A stretch of DNA of 49,701 nucleotides, from NCBI GenBank assembly GCA_025359625.1, contig JANYFT010000454.1:1-49701 (forward strand). The letters run 5' to 3'. A program made the translations under genes and the position numbers. Under the pieces are notes generated by a model that worked only from the letters and a program-made list of their open reading frames with translations, was not told the DNA's origin and ran no database searches. Shown one piece after another: positions 35,977 to 44,778 of the stretch (its first letter is position 1; the number at the start of each line of letters is the position of its first letter). Source of the DNA: Ferruginibacter sp. (GTDB lineage: Bacteria; Bacteroidota; Bacteroidia; Chitinophagales; Chitinophagaceae).

Positions 35977-36855
35977 TTATTTTAACAAATTTTTCTTCAT
36001 GTAATCGGCACTGGTTTTAATGCACTCAAATACAGGTCTTCTGTATTGTTCCTGTTCTACAAAAGCATAATCAAGCCCGGCTAATTTTTGTGCTGCAAAA
36101 ATTGATTTCCAGTCAATGATCCCTTTGCCTACTTCGCAGGTTTGCCCTTTAGGAGCTGTTGCTGTAGGGGCTTCCATATCTTTTATATGCCACATAGGAA
36201 AACGGGCGGGATATTTTTTAAACCAATCTAACGGATTTTGTCCTGCATAGGCCACCCAATACAGGTCCATTTCAAATTTTACCAGTTTAGCATCCGTATT
36301 GTTTAGTAATATTTCATATTTGGTGATATCACCTTCCTTTTCAAATTCAAAATTATGGTTGTGATAAGCCGTAGTTATACCGGCTTTCGCACTTAATTCA
36401 CCTCCTTTATTTAATCGCTCAGCAACCCTTTTAAAATCATCGCCTGTTCGGTGCTTATCATCTAAATAAGGGATAGTAACATATTTATTTCCCAGCATGG
36501 TAGCATCTTCAATCAGATATTTCCAGCTATCCCAATTGTAATCAGGGGCATGCAACATATCAGCAAGCCCGTAGTGACCACTTACGGTTTTCAAATTATT
36601 CTCTTTTAGCATGGCCGCAAACTGCTGTACCGTATTGCCAAAAAACATACGGTTATTATAACCGTATAATTCCAGGTTAGTGTAGCCTGCTGCAGAAATT
36701 TGCTGAAGACTATTTTTAAGATCTTTTATTTCATTTCTTACCGTGTAAAGCTGCAATCCAAGGTCTGTATGCATCTTAAATAAGTTTGTTTTATTAACCA
36801 TTAATGCGCCGGCAAGAAGAGAGCTTTGCTGAATAAATTTTCTGCGTGTAACCAT
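35977..36855 (-). CDS. Sugar phosphate isomerase/epimerase-like TIM-barrel protein, Tat-exported
   Basis: 292 residues. The start MVTRRKFIQQSSLLAGALMV is a twin-arginine-type signal (RRKF then hydrophobic). The xylose-isomerase-like TIM barrel follows: LQLYTVRNEI, YTNLELYGYN, TAYHNHNFEFE, KFEMDLYWVAYAG, MWHIKDME and the closing DYAFVEQEQ, giving the Glu-His-Asp-Glu metal site of the family. Periplasmic location with this fold fits enzymes acting on 3-keto sugars (isomerisation or lyase-type cleavage). Exact reaction unknown. Confidence 0.85.
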   Translation of the reverse strand: MVTRRKFIQQSSLLAGALMVNKTNLFKMHTDLGLQLYTVRNEIKDLKNSLQQISAAGYTNLELYGYNNRMFFGNTVQQFAAMLKENNLKTVSGHYGLADMLHAPDYNWDSWKYLIEDATMLGNKYVTIPYLDDKHRTGDDFKRVAERLNKGGELSAKAGITTAYHNHNFEFEKEGDITKYEILLNNTDAKLVKFEMDLYWVAYAGQNPLDWFKKYPARFPMWHIKDMEAPTATAPKGQTCEVGKGIIDWKSIFAAQKLAGLDYAFVEQEQYRRPVFECIKTSADYMKKNLLK

Positions 36856-37011
36856 GACTGATATTTTATATTTTTAAAAGATTAATTGCGATAGGAGAAC
36901 TGATGGTATTTTTGAAAAGGTTGTTTTTATTAAACAAGGTGACAGTTGATGTAAGACGCTAAATTTTTATTTTTTCAGCATGTCTATAAAAATTCATTAA
37001 AGCTTTTTTTG

Positions 37012-37070
37012 TAATAGGCGACTCAACAATGTTCCTTATATATGCTGTATTAACCCGGACAAATAATTTT
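37012..37070 (+). repeat. Dispersed non-coding repeat, copy B
   Basis: GGCGACTCAACAATG, then TATATGCTGTATTAACCCGG and ACAAATAATTTTTA. It aligns in order with copies at 12208 and 46092. It lies in the gap between two minus-strand genes, just past the stop at 37074. Confidence 0.55.
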
Positions 37071-37073
37071 TAT

Positions 37074-37997
37074 TTATTGCTTCAGCCACCCATGATTTTC
37101 CATCCAGTTTTTACACCGGTCCATCCACTGTTCATTTTTGTTTTTTAAATTCAAACCAAAACCATGTCCGCCACTTTCATACAAATGCATTTCTGCATCT
37201 ACATGATTTTTTATTAATGCCAGGTAAAATGCAATACTATTTTGGGGTTTAACACCATCATCATCACTTGCATGCACTAAAAATGCAGGCGGTGTCTTAC
37301 TGGTTACCTGCAATTCGTTGGAGTATTCTTTTATTTTTTCGGCAGGAGGGTTTTTACCAATCAAATTATCCCTGGACCCCATGTGGGCCAGGCTATCCGT
37401 AAAACTGATCACGGGGTAAATCAATATCATAAAATCGGGGCGAAGGCTGGTGTTGTTTGCATTAGCAATAACGGCTTTGTAAAAATGTGTTCCGGCTGTA
37501 GAAGCCAGGTGTCCCCCGGCAGAAAATCCCATGATGCCAATCCGGTTGGGATCAATATTGTAATCTTTAGCACCTTCCCGTACTACTTTAATGGCTTGCT
37601 GCGCATCCTGCAGTGGTCCAATCTCTGGGTTGATCATTGTCTGGCTGTTTGGAATCCGGTACTTTACCACAAATGCCGCTACACCCATTTCATTGAATTT
37701 TTTTGCAATGTCAATTCCTTCGTGGCCGGCAGCCACTATTCCATAGCCACCACCGGGATAAATAACTAACGCCGTACCAGTGGCCTTTTCTTTTGACGGA
37801 AGAAAAATACTTAGGGTAGGTTTTGATACCTTACTGATAATAAGGATACCATTTGACTGCTCCGATTTTTCTTCATCTTTGGCAGGCTTGCTATTAGGGA
37901 TACTGTCTTTATATAATGGTATGACTGTTTGCGACATTGCTAATAATGGTGCAAAATAAATGAGGGAAATGAATGCAGCAATCTTTTTCATGATCAT
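37074..37997 (-). CDS. Secreted alpha/beta hydrolase, esterase/acetylxylan-esterase-like
   Basis: 307 residues, signal peptide (KKIAAFISLIYFAPLLAMSQ). Start at 37997 or 37991. Alpha/beta hydrolase of the BD-FAE/acetyl-esterase type: oxyanion region YPGGGYGIVAAGHEG, nucleophile Ser in GFSAGGHLAS, Asp in HASDDDGVKP and His in ESGGHGFG. Such periplasmic enzymes remove acetyl or feruloyl groups from plant polysaccharides. In the operon it could deacylate oligosaccharides before oxidation. Confidence 0.87.
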   Translation of the reverse strand: MIMKKIAAFISLIYFAPLLAMSQTVIPLYKDSIPNSKPAKDEEKSEQSNGILIISKVSKPTLSIFLPSKEKATGTALVIYPGGGYGIVAAGHEGIDIAKKFNEMGVAAFVVKYRIPNSQTMINPEIGPLQDAQQAIKVVREGAKDYNIDPNRIGIMGFSAGGHLASTAGTHFYKAVIANANNTSLRPDFMILIYPVISFTDSLAHMGSRDNLIGKNPPAEKIKEYSNELQVTSKTPPAFLVHASDDDGVKPQNSIAFYLALIKNHVDAEMHLYESGGHGFGLNLKNKNEQWMDRCKNWMENHGWLKQ

Positions 37998-38018
37998 CTT
38001 TACAAATTACACAACACA

Positions 38019-38051
38019 CCCTGTTAAGCAAAAGCAGTTTGCTTAACAGGG
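38019..38051. terminator. 12-bp perfect hairpin in the gap between two minus-strand genes
   Basis: CCCTGTTAAGCA, 9-base loop, TGCTTAACAGGG. It lies 31 bases past the stop of the subunit-3-like gene. No T-run follows on the minus strand (GTGTGTTG); one follows on the plus strand. So it may be an mRNA-stabilising or attenuating stem rather than a full terminator. Confidence 0.55.
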
Positions 38052-38082
38052 GCTTAGTTTTTTTGTGGCTAACAGAGCGATA

Positions 38083-38646
38083 CTATGTTGCCCAGGCTTT
38101 GTCGCCCTTTTTATATGGATAAGCACCATCGTATTTTCCTGGTACGGCGATATAACGCAGAGCCTGTGTGGCTCCTTCTTTTGAAGTGAAGAAACCAAAT
38201 AAAGTCATCTGTTTCATCATCGTAAAATAATGACTTGGGTCTTCGTTCTTTTTAGATTTTTGATAATCTTTGGCTTCTTTATCAAGGGCCGTAAGCAGTG
38301 TTGTCCTTTGTTCCGGGGTAGCTTCTAAAAAAGATTTACCATTTGCTTTTTTGCTGGCTTCTTCTAATTTACCGATGCCTTCATGAAATATTTTCTGATC
38401 CTTATCTTCATAAGTATCATTTACCATCACTACCATAAACTGGCCTACTTTGGCAGCTTTGGCACCCGGCGTTTTTGTAGCCGGTAAAATAGTTTCTGCT
38501 ACTTCATCCAAAAAAGCAGTATCGGCTTCGCTGAAAGTTGCGCCACCTACCATGGGGCCGGTTTTACAACTGGTGAGTAATTCACCGCCAATGAATGCGC
38601 CGCCTGTTAAAGCTGCAATCATTTTTAATAGTTCTCTTCTTTCCAT
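38083..38646 (-). CDS. Gluconate 2-dehydrogenase subunit 3 family protein
   Basis: 187 residues. N-terminal signal MERRELLKMIAALTGGAF with twin Arg, followed by ELLTSC, a possible lipobox. The body matches the small subunit of FAD-dependent sugar dehydrogenases: ADTAFLDEVAETILPATKTPGAKAA split around ILPATKTPGA, then YFTMMKQMTLFGFFTSKEGA and GAYPYKKGDKAW. This subunit carries the Tat signal and exports the GMC subunit with it. It starts 22 bp after the GMC gene, so the two form one enzyme. Confidence 0.9.
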   Translation of the reverse strand: MERRELLKMIAALTGGAFIGGELLTSCKTGPMVGGATFSEADTAFLDEVAETILPATKTPGAKAAKVGQFMVVMVNDTYEDKDQKIFHEGIGKLEEASKKANGKSFLEATPEQRTTLLTALDKEAKDYQKSKKNEDPSHYFTMMKQMTLFGFFTSKEGATQALRYIAVPGKYDGAYPYKKGDKAWAT

Positions 38647-38668
38647 ATTGATAGTTTTTATATGATTA

Positions 38669-40384
38669 TTATAAATTGCCTTTTTTTAATTCACTAACTG
38701 CATGATCGGCAGCCCTTGCTGTAAATGCCATATAAGTCAGTGATGGATTTACACAAGCTGCTGATGTCATGAAGGAACCATCTGTTATAAAAACATTCGG
38801 CGCATCCCACATCTGGTTAGTGCTGTTTAATACAGATGTTTTGGCATCTTTACCCATACGTGCAGAACCCATTTCATGAATACCCCTTCCCAGTGTTCCA
38901 TCACCATCACGGCCCTTCACATTTTTTACCCCTGCGGCTTCCAGCATTTCGATAGCATCTGCCAACATATCCTTACGCATCTTTTTTTCATTCTCTTTAA
39001 ATTCAATATCCATCGATAAAACATTCAATCCCCATTTATCTTTTTTAGTTTTATCAAGGGTTACAAAGTTTTCATGGTAAGGTAATGTTTCACCAAAACC
39101 ACCAATATTCATTGTCCAGGAACCTGGTTCTGATAAAGCATCTTTTAATCCTGCACCGATAGATATTTCTTCTGCTGATCGGCTGTACCCTTCTCTTGTG
39201 CCACCACCCTGGTAGCCAAAGCCCCGTAGGTAATCACGTTTATCGCCAAATAAATTCTGGTATCGTGGAATGTAAATACCATTTGCCCTCCGGCCAAAAG
39301 TATATTTATCTTCATAGCCTTCTACTTGTCCGCCTGCACCAACACCCAGGTGATGGTCCATAATGTTATGACCCAATTCTCCGCTGCTGCTGCCTAACCC
39401 TCCTTCCCAAACATCGGTAGCAGAATTCATCAGCACCCATGCACTATTTAAAGTAGAGGCATTCAGGAAAATTATTTTCGCATTGTACACATAAGTTTTA
39501 TTGTCTTCTCCATCCAGCACTTCTACACCGATAGCTCTTTTTTTATCCTTATCATATAAAATTTTTGTAACAATACTCCAGGGGCGAACAGTGAGGTTAC
39601 CTGTATTTTGTGCAGCAGGTAATGTAGAAGATTGGGTACTGAAATAAGCGCCAAACGGGCAACCCAGCCAGCATTTATTCCTGTACTGGCAGTTGGTTCT
39701 GCCGGGCAATGGCTCCGTAATATTTGCTGTGCGACCAATGATCATAGACCGTTTGCCCTTATAATGTTCTTTAATTCTTGCAGCAACATCCTTTTCCACG
39801 ATCGTCATATCCATTGCCGGCATAAACTGTCCGTCGGGTAGTTGTGCCAGGCCATCTCTTGATCCGCTAATGCCCGCAAATTTTTCCACATAATCATACC
39901 AGGGAGCAATTTCTTTATAACGCACCGGCCAGTCAATGGCAATGCCGTCTTTAAGATTGGCTTCAAAATCAAAATCGCTCAGGCGATAACTTTGCCTGCC
40001 CCACATTAATGAACGGCCACCCATGTGGTAACCACGAAACCAGTCAAAACGTTTTACCTCAGTGTAAGGACTGTCTTTATCACTTGCCCAATAATCCAGG
40101 TTGGTTTCGTTTAAAGGATAATCCCTTTTCAACACAGGATATTCTTTTATCATTTCCTGTGTGCGCCTGCCCCTATGCGGATAATCCCATGCTTCTTTGT
40201 TTGCATTTACGTAATCCTTTACGTGTTCAATATCCCGGCCCCGTTCCAGCATTAAAACCTTTAACCCTTTTTCAGTAAGTTCTTTGGCGGCCCATCCACC
40301 GCTAATGCCAGAACCCACTACAATGGCATCGTAGGTATTTTGTATGGCAGCTTTGTTGTTGATTTTTGTTGAATCCTGTGGCAT
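38669..40384 (-). CDS. GMC oxidoreductase, candidate glycoside 3-dehydrogenase (copy 1)
   Basis: 571 residues, no signal of its own. FAD fold AIVVGSGISGGWAAKELTEKG (near 20-40), the Cys-rich CQYRNKCWLGCPFGAY, HNIMDHHLG and the active-site region GIHEMGSARMG with CVNPSLTYMAF near the end. This is the large subunit type of gluconate/glucoside 3-dehydrogenases, which oxidise the C3 hydroxyl of a glycoside and pass electrons through the small subunit to cytochrome c. It is almost the same as the upstream gene at 40436 along its whole length. The two differ mainly at the N-terminal extension and around residues 400-425. Confidence 0.9.
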   Translation of the reverse strand: MPQDSTKINNKAAIQNTYDAIVVGSGISGGWAAKELTEKGLKVLMLERGRDIEHVKDYVNANKEAWDYPHRGRRTQEMIKEYPVLKRDYPLNETNLDYWASDKDSPYTEVKRFDWFRGYHMGGRSLMWGRQSYRLSDFDFEANLKDGIAIDWPVRYKEIAPWYDYVEKFAGISGSRDGLAQLPDGQFMPAMDMTIVEKDVAARIKEHYKGKRSMIIGRTANITEPLPGRTNCQYRNKCWLGCPFGAYFSTQSSTLPAAQNTGNLTVRPWSIVTKILYDKDKKRAIGVEVLDGEDNKTYVYNAKIIFLNASTLNSAWVLMNSATDVWEGGLGSSSGELGHNIMDHHLGVGAGGQVEGYEDKYTFGRRANGIYIPRYQNLFGDKRDYLRGFGYQGGGTREGYSRSAEEISIGAGLKDALSEPGSWTMNIGGFGETLPYHENFVTLDKTKKDKWGLNVLSMDIEFKENEKKMRKDMLADAIEMLEAAGVKNVKGRDGDGTLGRGIHEMGSARMGKDAKTSVLNSTNQMWDAPNVFITDGSFMTSAACVNPSLTYMAFTARAADHAVSELKKGNL

Positions 40385-40435
40385 GCTTAATTTTTTGTGG
40401 CTTCGCAGTATGCTTACACACGAAACGGGTTATAA

Positions 40436-42115
40436 TTATAAGTTCATTTTTTTTAATTCGGTTATTGCATGATCCGCTGCCCTCGCAGTAAAAGCCATGT
40501 AGGTAAGTGATGGGTTTTGGCAGGCTGCAGAAGCCATAAAAGAACCATCGGTTACAAATACATTGGGCGCATCCCACACCTGGTTAAAACTATTGAGTAC
40601 AGATGTTTTAGCATCCTTTCCCATTCTTGCAGATCCCATTTCATGAATGCCGCGACCTAAAGTTCCATCACCCGTCCACCCGTTTACATTTTTAACTCCT
40701 GCAATGGTGAGCATTTCCTCTGCATCTTTTTGCATATCTATCCGCATCTTTTTCTCATTCTCCTTGTATTCAATGTCCATGGCCAAAACATTTAACCCCC
40801 ATTTATCTTTCTTTGTTTTATCAAGGGTTATTTTATTTTCATGATAAGGCAATGTTTCTCCAAAACCACCAATGCCCATTGACCAGGCACCGGGTTCACT
40901 CAGTGCATCTTTAAATTCGCCTCCAATATTCAATTCCGGAATATTTCTTCCCCAGCCATCCCTGCCTGCGCCACCCTGGTAACCAAAGCCACGAAGGTAA
41001 TCACGTTTGTCGCCAAACAAATTACGGTAGCGTGGAATGTAGATGCCATTGGCCCTGCGCCCAAAAAGATATTTATCTTCAAAGCCTTCAACCATACCAC
41101 TTGCCCCAACACCCAAATGATGATCCATGATGTTGTGCCCCAACTCACCACTGCTGCTTCCCAGCCCACCTTCCCAAACGTCCGTAGCAGAATTCATTAG
41201 CACCCAGGCACTGTTTAAAGTAGAAGCATTCAGGAAAATTATTTTTGCATTGTAAACGTAGGTCTTGTTGTCTTCTGCATCCATAACTTCAACACCGGTA
41301 GCTCTTTTTTTATCTTTATCGTATAAAATCTTTGTAACAATACTCCATGGTCTTAGCGTAAGATTGCCTGTGGCACGAGCAGCTGGCAAAGTGGAAGATT
41401 GTGTACTGAAATAGGCGCCGAAAGGGCATCCCAGCCAACATTTGTCCCTGTACTGGCAATTCGTTCTGCCGGGGAGTGGCTCAGTTATATTGGCCGTGCG
41501 GCCAATGATCATTTTTCTGTTACTGTGGTAGTGTTTGTTCATTCTTGCACTAACATCTTTCTCCACAATGTTCATATCCATAGCTGGCATAAAATGTCCA
41601 TCCGGTAACTGCGGCAAGCCATCTTTTGAGCCGCTGATGCCTGCAAACTTTTCTACATAATCGTACCAGGGTGCAATGTCTTTGTAACGTACCGGCCAAT
41701 CTATTGCAATGCCATCTTTAAGATTTGCTTCAAAATCAAAGTCGCTCCAACGATAACTCTGTCTGCCCCACATTAATGATCTTCCACCAACATGGTATCC
41801 CCTGAACCAGTCAAAGCGTTTTATTTCTGTGTATGGACTATCCTTATCACTTGCCCAATAATCAAGGTTGGTTTCGTTCAAAGGATAATCTCTTTTTAAA
41901 GCCGGGTAATCCTTAATCATCTGCTGCGTACGTTCGCCCCGGTGTGGATAATCCCATGCCTCTTTATTGGCATTAACATAATCTTTCACATGCTCAATAT
42001 CCCGGCCACGTTCCAGCATCAAAACTTTTAATCCCTTTTCTGTAAGCTCTTTTGCAGCCCATCCGCCGCTTATTCCTGAACCTACCACAATCGCATCGTA
42101 TGTATTGTTTGGCAT
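40436..42115 (-). CDS. GMC oxidoreductase, candidate glycoside 3-dehydrogenase (copy 2)
   Basis: 559 residues, paralogue of the next gene. It has the same FAD motif, the same CQYRDKCWLGCPFGAY cluster and the same HEMGSARMG. It lacks about 12 residues of the N-terminal extension. The variable patch (GGAGRDGWGRN…LNIGGEFKDAL) lies where substrate loops are expected. Fifty-one bases separate the two genes, and only one subunit-3 gene follows. The copies may form different enzymes with a shared small subunit, differing in substrate. Confidence 0.9.
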   Translation of the reverse strand: MPNNTYDAIVVGSGISGGWAAKELTEKGLKVLMLERGRDIEHVKDYVNANKEAWDYPHRGERTQQMIKDYPALKRDYPLNETNLDYWASDKDSPYTEIKRFDWFRGYHVGGRSLMWGRQSYRWSDFDFEANLKDGIAIDWPVRYKDIAPWYDYVEKFAGISGSKDGLPQLPDGHFMPAMDMNIVEKDVSARMNKHYHSNRKMIIGRTANITEPLPGRTNCQYRDKCWLGCPFGAYFSTQSSTLPAARATGNLTLRPWSIVTKILYDKDKKRATGVEVMDAEDNKTYVYNAKIIFLNASTLNSAWVLMNSATDVWEGGLGSSSGELGHNIMDHHLGVGASGMVEGFEDKYLFGRRANGIYIPRYRNLFGDKRDYLRGFGYQGGAGRDGWGRNIPELNIGGEFKDALSEPGAWSMGIGGFGETLPYHENKITLDKTKKDKWGLNVLAMDIEYKENEKKMRIDMQKDAEEMLTIAGVKNVNGWTGDGTLGRGIHEMGSARMGKDAKTSVLNSFNQVWDAPNVFVTDGSFMASAACQNPSLTYMAFTARAADHAITELKKMNL

Positions 42116-42172
42116 TTAATTGATGTTGTATAGGTTATGAATCTTTACTTCTATCCCATTAGGATCGTTCAA

Positions 42173-43075
42173 TTACACATCACAAATTTGAATGGCCTTT
42201 TTTAAATTGGCCAGCTTGCCTTTATTATCTTTTGCAGTTGGAATAAATTCCTGGGCAACATAATCTTTAAACCCTGTTGCCAGAATGGCCTTCATAATAG
42301 CCGGGTAAAACAATTCCTGGCTCTCATCAATTTCGTTTCTGCCCGGTACACCACCGGTATGGTAATGGCCAAAATACTGATGGTTATTCTGTATAGTGCG
42401 GATCACATCACCCTCATCTATCTGCATGTGATAAATATCATATAGCAATTTAAAATTCTCTGACCCAAGCCGTTTGCACAGTTCAACACCCCAGGCAGAT
42501 TTGTCGCACATATAATCCTTATGATCTACCTTGCTGTTAAGCAATTCCATCTGTATAATTATCCCATTTTTTTCTGCCAGCGGTAAAATTTTCTTCAGGC
42601 CTTCCACGCAATTTTTTAAACCGGTTTCGTCGTCCATTCCATTGCGGCTTCCGCTAAAGCATATTAAGTTTTTGTAGCCAGCCTGCTTCATTAAAGGAAT
42701 AACTTCTAAATAATCTTTGACCAATTGTTCATGGTATGTTTTGTTATTAAACCCATTGGTTAAACTGACCGACCCACCGTGGTAACTCATAGAACTGTAC
42801 AGCCCATATTTTTGCAGCATAGGCCAGTCTTTGGGGCCAATAAGATCAATAGCGCCAAAGCCCATTTCTTTTACTGCCTGGCATAACTCTTCCAATGGTA
42901 CAGAACCATAGCACCACTGGCAAACTGAATGATTGATATTGCCTTTTAGTTTCAATTGATTTTCTTTTGAGTTTTCTTTAGTTGAAAAAGATGACAGCAT
43001 GGAAGAAGAGCCAAGTGCTGCTGAACCTACTAACATGTTTTTGATGGCATTGCGCCTGTTTTGATTATCTGGCAT
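42173..43075 (-). CDS. Hydroxypyruvate-isomerase-like TIM-barrel protein, exported
   Basis: 300 residues. The start MPDNQNRRNAIKNMLVGSAALG has a twin-arginine-type signal. Xylose-isomerase-like barrel: HSVCQWCYGSVPLEEL, GFGAIDLIGPKDW, IIQMELLNSKVDHKDYM, FKLLYDIYHMQIDEGD, GHYHTGGVPGRNEID and the closing YVAQEF. These are the Glu, Asp, His and Glu ligands of Hyi-type enzymes. It follows the MFS gene by 11 bp. A role in 3-keto-sugar isomerisation or cleavage is inferred from the locus. Confidence 0.87.
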   Translation of the reverse strand: MPDNQNRRNAIKNMLVGSAALGSSSMLSSFSTKENSKENQLKLKGNINHSVCQWCYGSVPLEELCQAVKEMGFGAIDLIGPKDWPMLQKYGLYSSMSYHGGSVSLTNGFNNKTYHEQLVKDYLEVIPLMKQAGYKNLICFSGSRNGMDDETGLKNCVEGLKKILPLAEKNGIIIQMELLNSKVDHKDYMCDKSAWGVELCKRLGSENFKLLYDIYHMQIDEGDVIRTIQNNHQYFGHYHTGGVPGRNEIDESQELFYPAIMKAILATGFKDYVAQEFIPTAKDNKGKLANLKKAIQICDV

Positions 43076-43086
43076 AACTAATTAAT

Positions 43087-44394
43087 TTAAGCAATTGATT
43101 GAGAAACTGATTGAGCACGGGCCTGTGTTTTTGACCGCATGTAAAAAAACAAAGCTGTAAAAGCAACAATTAAAATGATGGGTATTGTTAATGTTGCATT
43201 GATGATTTCAGGGCCTGCTGCTTTTTTTGCTTCATTTAGAGCACTAACCATGGCTGGGGTTGCTGCAGCATCTGAATAAGCCTGAACAGTTGCACCAGCA
43301 GGTAATTGTGCAGCTACTAACCTATCATAATATCCACCCATAAAAATCATATAAACTGAAACTGCAAACATACCAGCCCCTCCCATCAGGTTCATGCCTA
43401 CCGCACCGGTTTTGGGAAGATTTTCAGAAACAAAACCCAGCATAGTAGGCCAGAAATAACATACGCCAATACCAAATACAAGGGCTCCCACAAAAAGCAT
43501 ATTTCCTGTTGTGTGACCCAGCAGGTATAAGCCTAATGCAGCAAAAATGGCAGAAAATAATAACACACCGGTTGGAGAAAGTTTATGTACAACTGGCCCG
43601 GCAAAAGCCCTTCCTAAAACCATTACACCAGTTTCGATGGTCAATAACAATAAAGCGTTGTCTGTTACATTTTTCAACAACACATCTATCCACTGACCAG
43701 TAAATAATTCTGTGATGGCGGTGCCAAACATCAGTATTATCATTACCCAAAATAATGGTGTAAGCAACGACTTATACATCTCTCCTGTTGACACACCACT
43801 TGACACACGTTCTGTGACAGGAAATTCTAATTTACTAAAAAGATAGCCATAAATGAAGGTTGGTATAAGCATAACTGCTACCAATATTTTCCAGTTATCG
43901 AGGTAAAAAGTATCAGGAATATTTACGCCGAAAAACCGCACAAACAAAGTTCCAATTACAATACCTCCCGGAAACCACAGGTGAAAGTGATTGAGTTTTG
44001 TAGTTTTATTTTCGGGGTAAAGGCTTGCTACCAGGGGGTTACAGGCTGCTTCTACTGTACCGTTACCAATACCTATTAATAAGGTAGAAATAAACAACGA
44101 CCAGAAGCCGGTTGCGAAAATTGTAAGTATGATTCCAAAAAGATGAAATGCTGCGGCAGCTACAAGCAGTTTTTTCATCCCAATTATATCCACCACTATT
44201 CCACCAACAATAATGGCCAGCGGGAAACCCCAAAATGCTGTACTGGTTATAATTCCTGCCTGCTCCTGTGAAAGACCGAAATTGTGTTTCCAGGTATCCA
44301 GTAAACCCGCTCGAATACCAAAGGAAAGAGAGGTTACCAACAAAGCCATACAACTGGCTACAAAAAGTTTATTCCGCTGAATATTGGCAGGCAT
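43087..44394 (-). CDS. MFS sugar transporter
   Basis: 435 residues from ATG 44394 (MPANIQRNKLFVASC). A further start at 44418 adds eight residues. Twelve membrane helices. Family features: GLSQEQAGIITSTAFWGFPLAIIVGG and the D-x4-GMKK loop VVDIIGMKKLL between helices 2 and 3, and GNGTVEAACNPLVASLYPENKT, which resembles FucP/NarK-like sugar porters. First gene of the leftward operon, so it probably imports the sugar or its keto derivative. The substrate is not evident. Confidence 0.88.
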   Translation of the reverse strand: MPANIQRNKLFVASCMALLVTSLSFGIRAGLLDTWKHNFGLSQEQAGIITSTAFWGFPLAIIVGGIVVDIIGMKKLLVAAAAFHLFGIILTIFATGFWSLFISTLLIGIGNGTVEAACNPLVASLYPENKTTKLNHFHLWFPGGIVIGTLFVRFFGVNIPDTFYLDNWKILVAVMLIPTFIYGYLFSKLEFPVTERVSSGVSTGEMYKSLLTPLFWVMIILMFGTAITELFTGQWIDVLLKNVTDNALLLLTIETGVMVLGRAFAGPVVHKLSPTGVLLFSAIFAALGLYLLGHTTGNMLFVGALVFGIGVCYFWPTMLGFVSENLPKTGAVGMNLMGGAGMFAVSVYMIFMGGYYDRLVAAQLPAGATVQAYSDAAATPAMVSALNEAKKAAGPEIINATLTIPIILIVAFTALFFYMRSKTQARAQSVSQSIA

Positions 44395-44778
44395 AATCGT
44401 TAAGTTTTTTTTAAGCAATGAGAGGCCAAGTTATGAATTTATACAAATAAAACATCGAATCATTAATAAAAATATATCAATGGTGCATATCTCCGTTTAT
44501 TTTGTATAGCATGCTTTATATGCATTGTAACTTCAAAAAAAGATTGTAAAGCTTTTTCATAAAAGACCTGCCTATTTATTTTTATTGAAGGAATAATTTT
44601 TATTTTTAATTTGCTGATTTAGCCAACCAGTTAAAATAAATACGATAATTTTATCCTTCAAAAAATAAACGATGATGCCATATATTATTTTGAAAAACAA
44701 CTGAACTTTTACGGTTTCATAAGTTTCATTTCAGTAACCTTTATTAATAAAAAATCAACCACTTTTAATTAAAACAAC
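44395..44778. other. Divergent control region of the carbohydrate locus
   Basis: AT-rich, no gene. It holds the start signals for the leftward operon (MFS first) and the rightward operon (Gfo/Idh first). Near-consensus -7 boxes occur on both strands (TTATTTTG about 44685 on plus; TTTATTTG about 44450 on minus). No regulator gene adjoins. Confidence 0.5.

Noticed and set aside
44419-44778. Possible small RNA or riboswitch in the divergent control region
   Set aside because: No conserved riboswitch core and no strong hairpin plus T-run was found by eye.
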